A stretch of 64,000 bases of DNA from Poriferisodalis sp965226645 (GTDB taxonomy: Bacteria > Actinomycetota > Acidimicrobiia > Acidimicrobiales > Poriferisodalaceae). Positions 18,952-27,760 of the stretch are shown one piece after another. The DNA lies in contig CBDDDL010000003.1 in assembly GCA_965226645.1 (NCBI GenBank), forward strand, positions 1-64,000, in the 5' to 3' direction. The translations under genes and the position numbers were made by a program. Position 1 is the stretch's first letter. Every line of letters starts with the position of its first letter. Below the pieces are notes generated by a model. It ran no database searches, was not told the DNA's origin, and saw nothing but the letters and a program-made list of their open reading frames with translations.

Positions 18952-19970
18952 TGGCGCCCGCTCATCAGTTCAGCGTCGTCGGAATCGATGGCCAGTGCTG
19001 GGTTGACCAGTGCTGGGTCCACAGGGTTCCAGCACTTGAACGAGTGGTCGCCGGTCATCTCGGTAATCGGCGGTTCAACTGCGCACTGCTCGATCTCGTG
19101 TGGGCAACGGCCTCGAAACCGACAGCCCGGCAAGAACGCACCCATTGGGGGCACGGAGCCCTTGATCGTGACGAGCGGTTTGCCCAGGGATGCGTCGATG
19201 TCCTCGGGGTGGCCGGGGTTGACGCTGATGAGCGCCTCGGTATAGCGATGGCGCGGTGAGGTAACGATGTCTTCGGCTGGACCCGTTTCGACGAGGCTCC
19301 CGCCATAGAGAACCGCGACGTGATCCGAGATTGCCTCGATCACACCCAGGTCATGGCTGACGAACAGAACCGCCATGCCTCTTTCAGCGCTCAGGCGCTC
19401 CAGCAATTCCAGAATTTCCTTCTGAACCGTCACATCGAGGGCGGTGGTGGGTTCGTCGGCAATCAGCAGCTTGGGGTCGCAGGCGATGGCCATGGAAATG
19501 AGAACTCGCTGCTGCTGGCCACCTGACAGCTGATGGGGATACCTGCGGGCCAAGACTGCGGGGTTCGGCAGCTGGACCTGCTCGAAGAGTGCCAGGGTTC
19601 GCTGCTTTACCTCCTTGCGGGGCACCGTGTTGTGGAGTCGCAGGGCCTCGGAGACCTGCTTTCCGACTCGCATCGTCGGGTTGAGCGCCCGCAGCGGGTC
19701 CTGGAAGATGACGCCAATTTCTGCACCTCGAATATTCGAGAGGTCACGCTCGGAGCGGTTGACCATCTCGACACCCGAGAATGTGATCGAGCCGGTCACC
19801 ACCGCGTCGCGAGGCAGCAGACCGATGATGCTCATCGCGGTCATCGTCTTGCCCGACCCGGACTCGCCGACGAGCCCGAGGCGCCGACCGGCCGGAATCG
19901 ACAAGTGCTCGATCGACACGATCTGGTGTGGCCCGATCGTGATGGTCAGATCGTTGATTTCGAGCATCAC
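18948..19970 (-). CDS. Oligopeptide-type ABC transporter, first ATPase (DppD/OppD-like)
   Basis: 340 residues. Walker A GESGSGKTMTAMS, Q-loop FQDPLRALNPTMRVG, signature LSGGQQQRVLISMA, Walker B LLIADEPTTALDV and H-loop VSHDLG. The C-terminal extension has the cysteine-rich oligopeptide-transporter motif (PGCRFRGRCPHEIEQC), which in relatives holds an iron-sulfur cluster. Overlaps both neighbours by 4 bases, so the genes are co-translated. Confidence 0.92.
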   Translation of the reverse strand: MMLEINDLTITIGPHQIVSIEHLSIPAGRRLGLVGESGSGKTMTAMSIIGLLPRDAVVTGSITFSGVEMVNRSERDLSNIRGAEIGVIFQDPLRALNPTMRVGKQVSEALRLHNTVPRKEVKQRTLALFEQVQLPNPAVLARRYPHQLSGGQQQRVLISMAIACDPKLLIADEPTTALDVTVQKEILELLERLSAERGMAVLFVSHDLGVIEAISDHVAVLYGGSLVETGPAEDIVTSPRHRYTEALISVNPGHPEDIDASLGKPLVTIKGSVPPMGAFLPGCRFRGRCPHEIEQCAVEPPITEMTGDHSFKCWNPVDPALVNPALAIDSDDAELMSGRQ

Positions 19971-20971
19971 ACACCAGCACCCTTGGTGGTCTGCTGCGGA
20001 TCGAGATAGGTGCGCAGGCCATCGCCGAGGAGGTTGAAGCCGATCACGGCGACCATGATCGAGACCCCGGGGATGATCATGAGATAGGGAGCCTGATCAA
20101 GGAGTGGCTGGGCTTCCTTCAGCAGACGTCCCCACGATGGGGTCGGTCGTTGCGCACCAATGCCGAGATACGACAACGCGGCCTCCACGAGGATGGCGAT
20201 CGCGAACATCACGGATGCCTGGACAATGATGAGCGGGCCGATGTTCGGCAGGACGTGTCGGAAGAGGATGAATTTTCGAGTCCGGCCGTACGCCTGTGAG
20301 GCCTCGACGAAGTCGCGTGAGAGGATCTGGCGCGCTGGCCCGATGGTGACTCTGGCAACCGTCGGGATGAGCCAGAACATGATGGCGATGATTGCCGTCG
20401 TGTTGCCCGGTCCGAGGGACGTGGCCAGAACGAGTGCCACCAAGATTCCGGGGAGGGCGATGCCGATGTCGGTCACGCGGCTCATGATCCGCTGCTGGAA
20501 CGGGCGGGCTCCGGCGGCAACCAATCCGAACAGTACGCCAGGAATAATCGACGCGATCGTCGAGACAACGCTGACCAGCAACGAATTTCGTGCGCCCGCC
20601 ATGATCTGGCTCGTCATATCGCGACCGAGCTTGTCGGTGCCCAGGAGATAGCCGTCGGATCCTGGGGGCAAGAACTGGTTCGGGACATCGACTTTGTCGA
20701 GGTCGTACGGCGTCCAGAACAGCGACGCGAGGCCGATGACGACAATGAAGGCGACGATGACGCCACCGATCACGAGCTGCGGTGGGACCCACCGTTTCGA
20801 AGCGCTGCCGGTGCTCTCGAACACTTCGAGCTCGTCGGTATCCGGCGCCGATACCTCGGGCGCAAATACATCGGGCGCCGACTCCGCAGGTGCCGACTGC
20901 TCGGGCGCCGACTCCTGGGGCGCCGACTCCTGGGGCGCCGAATCCTCAGGCAATGGTGGTTGGTCGGTCAT
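19967..20971 (-). CDS. Oligopeptide-type ABC transporter permease (DppC-like) with acidic repeat tail
   Basis: 334 residues from ATG 20971, which overlaps the stop of the upstream permease gene (ATGA). Residues about 75-330 form the usual permease with several membrane segments and the EAA loop (SRDFVEASQAYGRTRKFIL). The first 55 or so residues are unusual: a cytoplasmic tail made of repeats of S-A-P-x-E (for example SAPQESAPQESAPEQSAPAE), encoded by tandem 15-base units at about 20870-20945. Family members normally have only a short N-terminus. A longer open frame to 21253 is in shadow of the upstream gene. Confidence 0.9.
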   Translation of the reverse strand: MTDQPPLPEDSAPQESAPQESAPEQSAPAESAPDVFAPEVSAPDTDELEVFESTGSASKRWVPPQLVIGGVIVAFIVVIGLASLFWTPYDLDKVDVPNQFLPPGSDGYLLGTDKLGRDMTSQIMAGARNSLLVSVVSTIASIIPGVLFGLVAAGARPFQQRIMSRVTDIGIALPGILVALVLATSLGPGNTTAIIAIMFWLIPTVARVTIGPARQILSRDFVEASQAYGRTRKFILFRHVLPNIGPLIIVQASVMFAIAILVEAALSYLGIGAQRPTPSWGRLLKEAQPLLDQAPYLMIIPGVSIMVAVIGFNLLGDGLRTYLDPQQTTKGAGV

Positions 20972-21933
20972 GCCATCGGGGCCGATCGACCGCTGTCGCG
21001 GATACGTGGATCCAAGAGTCCGTAGGCGATGTCCATCAAGAAGTTCAGCGTGAGGATCATCAGCATCAACACCAGCGCAAGCGACTGGACGGACAACGGC
21101 TCGCGCCCCCCGACGGCGACGACCAGCATGCGACCCAGGCCCGGCAACGTGAACACGTTTTCGATGACCACCGCACCGGCCAGCAACGAGCCCAGTTGAA
21201 GGATGGTGATGGTCACGAGCGGAATCGATGCGTTCCGAATCCCGTGGCGCCACGCAGCTCGCCTCAGCGTCAGACCTTTGGCCTGAGCAGTTCTGATGAA
21301 GTCTTCGTCCAGGACTTCAAGCATGCCTGAGCGCACGTAGCGAACGAGCACTGCGCTCAGCGGTATTGCGAGAGCGAATACCGGCAGCGTCAACGATTTG
21401 ACACCCCTCACGAAGTCTTCTGTGAGCGGGACGTACCCACCTGCGGGCAGCCATCCCAAGTGCACGGCGAACAAGGTGACCATCAAGAGGCCCAACCAGA
21501 ACGACGGAATCGCAATGCCGATCTGGGACAGGATGTCCACCCAGGTGCCACGCCAGTCCTTGACATGAATGGCCGAGAAGGTGCCGAGCACGAGAGCGAC
21601 GATCACCGAGATGATCAACGACGCGAACGCCAGCGTGAAGGTCAAGGGCACGCGGACCCAGATTTCGTGTGCGATGTCGAACTCTGCGGCATAGGACGTG
21701 CCCATATCGCCTTGGAGTACGCCGCCTATCCACTCCAGGTATTGCTGCACCAGGGGTGCGCCCAACCCCATCTCGGTGCGTAGCGCCTCCAGCGCTTCGC
21801 GAGTTGCGGTCTGCCCAAGGATGACGGTTGCGACGTCACCCTTGAGCATCCGCAACAGGAGGAAGACGATGATTGAGCCCATGAAGGCGGACGCCAGCAA
21901 CGAGGCGATGGCGCGAACCAGAACTCGAACCAT
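20968..21933 (-). CDS. Oligopeptide-type ABC transporter permease (DppB-like)
   Basis: 321 residues. N-terminal membrane segment (SLLASAFMGSIIVFLLLRML) followed by the family's periplasmic stretch (VILGQTATREALEALRTEMG), then five further membrane segments and the EAA loop (DEDFIRTAQAKGLTLRRAAW) that contacts the ATPases. Second gene of the transporter operon, 35 bases after the binding protein. Substrate class is set by the binding protein: oligopeptides or similar amphoteric compounds. Confidence 0.92.
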   Translation of the reverse strand: MVRVLVRAIASLLASAFMGSIIVFLLLRMLKGDVATVILGQTATREALEALRTEMGLGAPLVQQYLEWIGGVLQGDMGTSYAAEFDIAHEIWVRVPLTFTLAFASLIISVIVALVLGTFSAIHVKDWRGTWVDILSQIGIAIPSFWLGLLMVTLFAVHLGWLPAGGYVPLTEDFVRGVKSLTLPVFALAIPLSAVLVRYVRSGMLEVLDEDFIRTAQAKGLTLRRAAWRHGIRNASIPLVTITILQLGSLLAGAVVIENVFTLPGLGRMLVVAVGGREPLSVQSLALVLMLMILTLNFLMDIAYGLLDPRIRDSGRSAPMA

Positions 21934-21968
21934 TCATCGTCCTATTCCGTGATTCCTGGTTCCTCGTT

Positions 21969-23516
21969 TTACTCGAGGGTCAGGTAACCGAGGTCGAATT
22001 CACTACCAGCGGTGAACAGCTTGACACCCTCGAGGTCGGCACGCACAGCGACAGCTTGGAGCTTCGCAACAATCGGAATCAGGTAGCCGGCGTCGGCATG
22101 CATCTCTACCGCTTGTCGCCGCAGTTCGGTCGTGACCGCGGAGTCGACGGCCGCGTCCCCGTCGTTCAGCAGTTGATCGAAGACCGGGTCGCAGTGCAGG
22201 GTGAAGAAGCCAGGACACTTCCAGGCATCGATCGTGCTCGGACCGCTCAGCGATGTGAACGTGTAGTCGGCGGTTTCACCGAGGATCTCATCGATGTAGG
22301 TGGTGAGCTCACGGCCTTCGAGCTCGACGGTGAAGCCGGCCTCGCTCAGCTGTGCAGTCACCACTTCCTGAATCGGCGGGAACTCGGCGATCGTCAGGTA
22401 CTTGAACGGGATCACCAAGCCCGGGACCCCGGCCTCTTCAAGCAGTGCGCGAGATTTCGCCGGATCGTATTCGTAGGGGCAGTAGTCGCTTGCCCACGGC
22501 TCGTTCGGCGGATTGACGAAGGTGCACGTCAGTTTCCCGAGCCCGGCGAATGCGGCATCGACGATCGGCTGGCGATCGACGGCGTGGTTGACCGCTTGGA
22601 CGACCAACGGGTCTTGGAAGATCTCCGCCGTCGCGTTCAGGCTGAGGTACGAGATCTCGAATCCTGAGACAGTCAGGATCTTGAAGTCGTCCTCTGCGTC
22701 GATTTCGTCGACGCGATCGATGCCCTCGCCAAGGATTCCTGCGACGCCGTCAATATCGCCAGCGAGCAATGCGTTCAGGCTTGCGGTCTCGTCGGTGATG
22801 AAACGCCACGTGACGTCGGAGAAGTACGGCTCGTCGCCCCAGTAGTCGGCAAACCGGTCCATATCAACGGAGACGTCGGGCTTCCACTCGATGAACACGT
22901 AGGGGCCGGTGCCGATTGGGCCTTGGGCGATGTCATCGCCGGTGCCTTCGGGCACCACTGCCGAGCTGATCCGGGCCATGCCATTGAGGAACGCTTGGCT
23001 TGGCTGGGTGAGCGTGACGACGACCGTTCGGTCATCGGTTGCCTCGATCGTGTCAACAGCGTCGAACGGCGTGGTGATGTCCCCCTCGCCCCCTCGGTTG
23101 TACTCGAGCGAATAGGCCACGTCACCGGCGTCGAGATCGCTGCCGTCATGGAACTTGGCTTCGCGGATCGTGAACGTGTAGACGGTCCCGTCCGCGTTGA
23201 CGTCAATTGACTCGGCGAGCATCGGAGCGACACTGCCATCGGCTTGCTTCTCGACGAGTGTCTCGACGACGTTGTAGAGAAGCGGCGTCTTGATGGCGGT
23301 CGCTCCGTTGGTGACGTAGTCCCAGTTCGCTGGCTCCTGCGCTACAGCGAGAGTCAACTCCCGGACTTCGGCCGGCTCGTCAGCGGGTTCATCGGGGGCG
23401 GCGGCGGCCGTATCCGCGGTCGAATCACCGTCGTCGTCTGATCCGCACGCCGCTGCGACCAGTGCGAACGCCATGAGCAGACTGAGAATCAGCCAACTCC
23501 GTTTGTGGTTCCTCAT
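21969..23516 (-). CDS. Oligopeptide-type ABC transporter substrate-binding lipoprotein (DppA-like)
   Basis: 515 residues from ATG 23516 with AAAGGA upstream; an in-frame ATG at 23546 is less likely. The lipoprotein signal peptide ends in FALVAAACGSDDD, so Cys is the lipid-modified residue and the protein is anchored outside the membrane. SBP_bac_5 features: DGTVYTFTIREAKFHDGSDLDAGDVAYSLE and later SYLSLNATAEIFQDP, VQAVNHAVDRQ. First gene of the operon. Two inverted repeats upstream are candidate operators. Confidence 0.93.
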   Translation of the reverse strand: MRNHKRSWLILSLLMAFALVAAACGSDDDGDSTADTAAAAPDEPADEPAEVRELTLAVAQEPANWDYVTNGATAIKTPLLYNVVETLVEKQADGSVAPMLAESIDVNADGTVYTFTIREAKFHDGSDLDAGDVAYSLEYNRGGEGDITTPFDAVDTIEATDDRTVVVTLTQPSQAFLNGMARISSAVVPEGTGDDIAQGPIGTGPYVFIEWKPDVSVDMDRFADYWGDEPYFSDVTWRFITDETASLNALLAGDIDGVAGILGEGIDRVDEIDAEDDFKILTVSGFEISYLSLNATAEIFQDPLVVQAVNHAVDRQPIVDAAFAGLGKLTCTFVNPPNEPWASDYCPYEYDPAKSRALLEEAGVPGLVIPFKYLTIAEFPPIQEVVTAQLSEAGFTVELEGRELTTYIDEILGETADYTFTSLSGPSTIDAWKCPGFFTLHCDPVFDQLLNDGDAAVDSAVTTELRRQAVEMHADAGYLIPIVAKLQAVAVRADLEGVKLFTAGSEFDLGYLTLE

Positions 23517-23629
23517 GAGGTGATCCTTTCTGGATCGTGTATTCACGCTGCCTCACAATCCGTTCAGGATTGCAGCGGCCAGCTTGTTGAATTGGGTCTT
23601 CACGCAGATTGGTCACGTCGTTGCCAGTG

Positions 23630-23643
23630 ACTGTTCGAACAGT
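23630..23643. promoter_or_regulatory. 14-base perfect palindrome upstream of the transporter operon
   Basis: ACTGTTCGAACAGT, about 115 bases upstream of the binding-protein start at 23516. A perfect palindrome of this length is rare in unconstrained sequence and the position fits an operator. The protein that binds it is not known. Confidence 0.4.
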
Positions 23644-23704
23644 GTTGGCCCATGATGGGTACCGCTCTCAGCGGCATTGCTGCCACTTTGAGAGGTGCCA
23701 TCAC

Positions 23705-23720
23705 TGAAACCTGAGTTTCA
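23705..23720. promoter_or_regulatory. Candidate IclR-type operator
   Basis: TGAAAC-CTGA-GTTTCA, two 6-base arms around 4 bases, between the dioxygenase gene (ends 23796) and the transporter operon. Known IclR-family sites often have a TGRAA/TTYCA core. A looser copy (TGAAAC-CAGC-GTTCTT) lies at 26103-26118 upstream of the aminotransferase gene. The island encodes an IclR regulator at 34131-34934. Binding is inferred only. Confidence 0.4.
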
Positions 23721-23795
23721 CTGATTAGAACCGTAGTTCTCTCGCCACGCTTGGTCAAACGTCGCGCTCCCACGCGATCTCGAACGAAGCGGCGC

Positions 23796-24617
23796 TCAGG
23801 TGATGCGCTTGCCCCGGTCCTCGGCTCCCTCGTAACCGATCCGTTCCTGCAAAGCGATCGCCGCCACAGCGCTCTCGACGTCGCGGGGCGCCATCACCGC
23901 TCTGGGCGGCTCCAAGAGCCGGAAGTGCCCGAACCTGTCCTCGCCCGCAACGAGATGCGCGAACGTCGCCTCGCCCGACACTTGCCGCATCGATGGGGCG
24001 GCGTACCGAATGGCCAACCCGATGCGTCGGTCAGCGGACGCATTTGGTTTCGATGAATGGAACAACCGGCCGTGGTGCACTGACATCTCGCCGGGCGCAA
24101 GCGTCACATCCACGGCGTTCGCCTCGTCCACTTCGACCGCCAGCTCCTGGCCTCGCGAGAGCATGTTCGTGTCCGCGAAGGTGTCGCGATGCTCGACGAT
24201 CTCACACCGATGACTCCCGGGCATGAACCGCATGCAGCCGCTTTGGACTGTCGACGGGCTGAGCGCGACCCACGCGGTTGCCTCGTGTGCGTCGTCGTAT
24301 CCCCAATACGTCAGATCCTGGTGCCAGCTCACGAACGCGGGCGTCGCGGGCTCTTTGATGAAGAAGTTGGCGCTGATGACCAGGAGGTCGTCGCCCAGCA
24401 TCGCCTTGACCGGCTCGAGCACCGACCCCAGGCGCGTGATCTCGTCGATGAAGGGGAGCACGGTATTCGGGTTTCCCCGCAAGATCCTGCTCGTGAGGGC
24501 GTCGTCAGCGTGAGCGGCCTCGACCGATTCGAACATCGCCCGGTATGCAGCCGCGCGATCTGGGGTCATCGCCTCCAGCGGGAAGACGTAGCCGTCTGCG
24601 TCGTACGACTGTCTCAT
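23796..24617 (-). CDS. Phytanoyl-CoA dioxygenase (PhyH) family protein
   Basis: 273 residues. Fe(II)/2-oxoglutarate oxygenase with the iron ligands in VSWHQDLTYWGY (His and Asp) and SVHHGRLFHSSKPN (distal His), and a probable 2-oxoglutarate Arg in DRRIGLAIRYAAP. It is a different subgroup from the PhyH protein at 9649 (more like the aliphatic or amino-acid-type enzymes with MPGSHR). It follows the aminotransferase gene on the same strand at 43 bases, so the two probably act in the same pathway. Confidence 0.85.
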   Translation of the reverse strand: MRQSYDADGYVFPLEAMTPDRAAAYRAMFESVEAAHADDALTSRILRGNPNTVLPFIDEITRLGSVLEPVKAMLGDDLLVISANFFIKEPATPAFVSWHQDLTYWGYDDAHEATAWVALSPSTVQSGCMRFMPGSHRCEIVEHRDTFADTNMLSRGQELAVEVDEANAVDVTLAPGEMSVHHGRLFHSSKPNASADRRIGLAIRYAAPSMRQVSGEATFAHLVAGEDRFGHFRLLEPPRAVMAPRDVESAVAAIALQERIGYEGAEDRGKRIT

Positions 24618-24660
24618 CTGCCGTGTCTGCCTCGCGCTCTCGAACCCTTGACGGTCGAAG

Positions 24661-25953
24661 CTACAACCGGCTCAGGGCTTGCCGGGCAGCTGCGAGGGTC
24701 TGGTCAATCAGGGCGTCGTCATGTGCGGCCGACACCAACCACAAGCCCCGACTTGTCGGTCTCACTCCGAGATCCTGGAGGCTCGCGAGGAAGCGGGCGA
24801 GAAGCCCGTTGTCGGAGTTGGCCGCAAAGTCCGCTCGCGATGCCACAGCTCCAGGTTTCCCGAAACGGGTCTGGCACAGGGAACCGCCTATGTAGTCGAC
24901 GGCGAGGCCGACACCGAGCTCGTGACCCAGCTGGCGCAGGCCATCGACAAGACGACGAGTGAGGCGATCCATCTCTGGATACGGGTCGCTGTCGATCAGG
25001 AACCGGAGCGTGGCGACACCGGCCGCCACCGATGAGACACCCGTGTTGTAGGTGCCGGAGTGATTGATCTCTCCACGACCGACACCGGCGAGCAGCTCGG
25101 TGCTGGTTCCGAGCACGGCGAGCGGGAACCCCGACGCGATCGCTTTGGCATAGATAGAGATGTCGCCGCTTATTCCGTAGAAGCCTTGGGCACCGCAGAG
25201 TCCCAGGCGGAACCCGGTGATGACCTCGTCGAGAACGAACAGCGCGCCGTGCTGTCGGCACAACGTCTTGACGTCTTCGAGATAGCCCGGCAAAGGCGGG
25301 ATCAGCCCGGTGTTGCACATCACTGGCTCCATCAGCACACATGCCACATCGCCCGACTCAAGGGCCTGCGCCACCTGTGCAATGTCGTTCCACTCACACA
25401 AGATCACGTCAGTTGCGGCCGAGATCGACTGGCCCGCAGTGAGCGGCACGGGCCCCATCGGTGGAGCGGCGACGGCCATGTTGACGAAGAGCGGATCGAG
25501 CCAGCCGTGGTAGTGGCCAATGAATCGCACAACCTTGTTACGACCGGTCGCTGCCCTGGCGATACGGACGGCCAACAGATCCATCTCTGTTCCGCTCATG
25601 CCCATCCGGACGCTCTCGATCCAAGGCAGCACGCCGACGAGGGTCTCGCCGAATTCGGCTTCGAGCGGGTGTTGCCCTGCAAAGAGCTGGCCCGTCGAGA
25701 GCGACTGCTGCACGGCCGCCGTCACCGCAGGGTGGTTGTGGCCCAGGACCATGGGACCCATGCCGGCCGCATAGTCGATGTAGACGTTGTCATCGACATC
25801 CCACAGCAGCGCTCCGTCGCCGCGGGCCATCGTGAGCGGCACGGGCGCACCGTGCAGACGAACATTGGAGTTGACGCCCCCAGCGATCACCTTCTCGCGC
25901 CGAGCGTGCTCTTGTCGGCTCTGGTCGTAGCAGGGAATGGCCTCGGTTGTCAT
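24661..25953 (-). CDS. Class III aminotransferase, glutamate-1-semialdehyde aminomutase-like
   Basis: 430 residues. PLP fold type I: GNEG-type region (GMSGTEMDLLAVRIARAATGR), FIGHYHGW, LDEVITGFRLG with the PLP Asp, and the PLP Lys in ISIYAKAIASGFPLAV. The order matches HemL-like proteins, but the catabolic context and neighbours (dioxygenase, amidohydrolases) make a role in tetrapyrrole synthesis unlikely. Probably transfers or shifts an amino group on an island intermediate. A possible IclR half-site lies at 26103-26118 upstream. Confidence 0.85.
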   Translation of the reverse strand: MTTEAIPCYDQSRQEHARREKVIAGGVNSNVRLHGAPVPLTMARGDGALLWDVDDNVYIDYAAGMGPMVLGHNHPAVTAAVQQSLSTGQLFAGQHPLEAEFGETLVGVLPWIESVRMGMSGTEMDLLAVRIARAATGRNKVVRFIGHYHGWLDPLFVNMAVAAPPMGPVPLTAGQSISAATDVILCEWNDIAQVAQALESGDVACVLMEPVMCNTGLIPPLPGYLEDVKTLCRQHGALFVLDEVITGFRLGLCGAQGFYGISGDISIYAKAIASGFPLAVLGTSTELLAGVGRGEINHSGTYNTGVSSVAAGVATLRFLIDSDPYPEMDRLTRRLVDGLRQLGHELGVGLAVDYIGGSLCQTRFGKPGAVASRADFAANSDNGLLARFLASLQDLGVRPTSRGLWLVSAAHDDALIDQTLAAARQALSRL

Positions 25954-26215
25954 CTGCCACCTTTGTTGCGACGAGCGATTCAGGTCTCGCCCGAGATGGG
26001 GATCGTCGACTCACACGCGCCGTGGTCGAGTAATGAAGCGAGCGCGCATCTGAGCGCGTCGCAACACACCATATCAATGACTGCAACGGGGATTCCACAC
26101 CCTGAAACCAGCGTTCTTCGTGGGCGAGAAGCAAGCGGGCGCTGCAGGCTGGTGGTCGCGCCGGGATCCGTCGACGCCCACACCCATGACCAAATACGGC
26201 TGCGACGCGATCGGC
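25954..26215. other. Intergenic region with possible operator half-site
   Basis: About 260 bases between the aminotransferase start and the M81 gene end. No gene recognised. TGAAAC at 26103-26108, followed after 4 bases by GTTCTT, resembles the palindrome at 23705-23720. The region would contain the aminotransferase promoter. Confidence 0.35.
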
Positions 26216-27691
26216 TCAGCCGCGCCAGGACGTCAGGGGTTCCATCGGAAAGATCGGTCGTGGTACTCGCTGCCACGGCAGAGATGCGATGTCGGACTGT
26301 GTCGGGCCGGGCGTGGCGACTCGAATGATCGTCGTCGTGAGCGGGGCCATGTGCTGGAAATTGGACGCGGTCTTCATGACGACCATCTGATATTCCGCCG
26401 GTTCCACCCCCACATGGCGATACACGTCCGGATCAATGCCCGCGACACCGGCAAATTCGCTCACCAACAGTGTCACCGGGCCGACTTCGAAGGCCACCGT
26501 GTGCCCCATGTCGATCCGGGTCTGTGCATGGCGGGTCAATTCGACGATGCCGTCGGAGACGGCCCGCACGACGCCGGTCACCTCGAGCGGCGTGAAGAAG
26601 GGGGCCGAACGACCGCCCAGCGCAAGCGTCGCTGTCGCATTGACGCCGGCCTGTGACAGTTGACGGGCCGAGACAGGGTCGATCATCGGAACGAGTGCGC
26701 GTCCCCGAATGCCGAGCCGCAAGATCGCCTCGAGGATGACGGTGCTGTCGCCCCCCGAACCGCCCAGCACCGAGTCGCCGGTGTCGCTGAGGATGACCAG
26801 GCCACCCTCCGCTTGGTCGGCATCGACGACGGCTTGGTCGACCGGTCGGCTCTCCGTGCGCTGCAATTCGGTCCTCATCGACCAAGCCAGCTCGGCCAGC
26901 TCATCGGCCGCAGACTCAGCCAGCGGTGGATCGTCGTCGGTCACGACGACGATCGCCCACCCGCCTTCGTCGGCATCGAGCCAGCACTGCATCGGGAACG
27001 GCGACACGGCCAACACCCGCGGGTCACGCTCCATCTCCCTGGCGCGGTTGAACAGGATCTTCATCGGGCCGCGCGAGGTGAGGTATTGCTCCTGGTGGGT
27101 CAGCATGCGCAGCTTTCGCCACGCCACCACGGGGGTGATCTCGCCGGCGAAGAGCCGCACTCCGTGCAAGGTCAAGTCACGGGCGGTCTCGAACTGATCA
27201 TGTGGTTGGGTGCGGAATCCCACGATGATGTCGGCGTGGTCGATCATCTCCTGGGTCACGTTGGCGTGGTGATCGAGCATCAACGCCAGCGGAAGTGACG
27301 GCCCGACAACGCCGCGGGCCGTGCGAAGGAGGGCTCCTTCGACGTCGTCGATGCCCTCAGCCGAGGCCGCCCCGTGCAGCAACATGACCAGCCCGTCGAG
27401 CTCTCCCGCACCACGGAGCCCGTCTCGAACCTTGGCGTCGAAGAATTCGAACGCTTCCGTCGACAGCCGACCGCCCGATCGAGTGTCGCCGCGAATGATG
27501 GGAACGGTCTCGACCTCGACGCCGCAGCGCCCGATGGCGTCGAGATAGCCGCCGACCGGGCCCGCAGAGTGCAGACGCTCGAGGATTTCGGCCCCTTCGT
27601 AGATCCCGAACGACTCGAAATCGGCGAGCGTCGTCAGCGTCGGGTTGAAGCTGCTCGTTTCCTGAGTGATCTGAATCAGCCCGATGCGCAT
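26216..27691 (-). CDS. M81 family metallohydrolase (MlrC-like), copy 1
   Basis: 491 residues from ATG 27691; an in-frame ATG at 27718 is possible. MlrC-type proteins hydrolyse small peptides or related amides with a metal site. Typical blocks: GLIQITQETSSFNP at the N-terminus, LVMLLHGAASAEGIDD, MLDHHANVTQEM with metal-binding His residues, and the C-terminal SDTGDSVLGGSGGDST. A second paralogue lies at 31285-32766. Family members are often mis-annotated as microcystinases; here the substrate is probably an intermediate of the island. Confidence 0.88.
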   Translation of the reverse strand: MRIGLIQITQETSSFNPTLTTLADFESFGIYEGAEILERLHSAGPVGGYLDAIGRCGVEVETVPIIRGDTRSGGRLSTEAFEFFDAKVRDGLRGAGELDGLVMLLHGAASAEGIDDVEGALLRTARGVVGPSLPLALMLDHHANVTQEMIDHADIIVGFRTQPHDQFETARDLTLHGVRLFAGEITPVVAWRKLRMLTHQEQYLTSRGPMKILFNRAREMERDPRVLAVSPFPMQCWLDADEGGWAIVVVTDDDPPLAESAADELAELAWSMRTELQRTESRPVDQAVVDADQAEGGLVILSDTGDSVLGGSGGDSTVILEAILRLGIRGRALVPMIDPVSARQLSQAGVNATATLALGGRSAPFFTPLEVTGVVRAVSDGIVELTRHAQTRIDMGHTVAFEVGPVTLLVSEFAGVAGIDPDVYRHVGVEPAEYQMVVMKTASNFQHMAPLTTTIIRVATPGPTQSDIASLPWQRVPRPIFPMEPLTSWRG

Positions 27692-27760
27692 GTCCGGATA
27701 CCTAGCCGAAACTCTCATGTGAGGCTCTCATTGTCCGCCAGCTTGGTCGGCCAGCTTGGC

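Noticed and set aside
20972..21253. Upstream extension of the DppC-like frame to 21253
   Set aside because: Overlaps the DppB-like gene in another frame and has no permease features; ATGA overlap at 20968-20971 marks the real start.
26216..27691. Microcystinase C (mlrC) as such
   Set aside because: The M81 family is broad, mlrA/B/D genes are absent and two paralogues lie in a general catabolic cluster.
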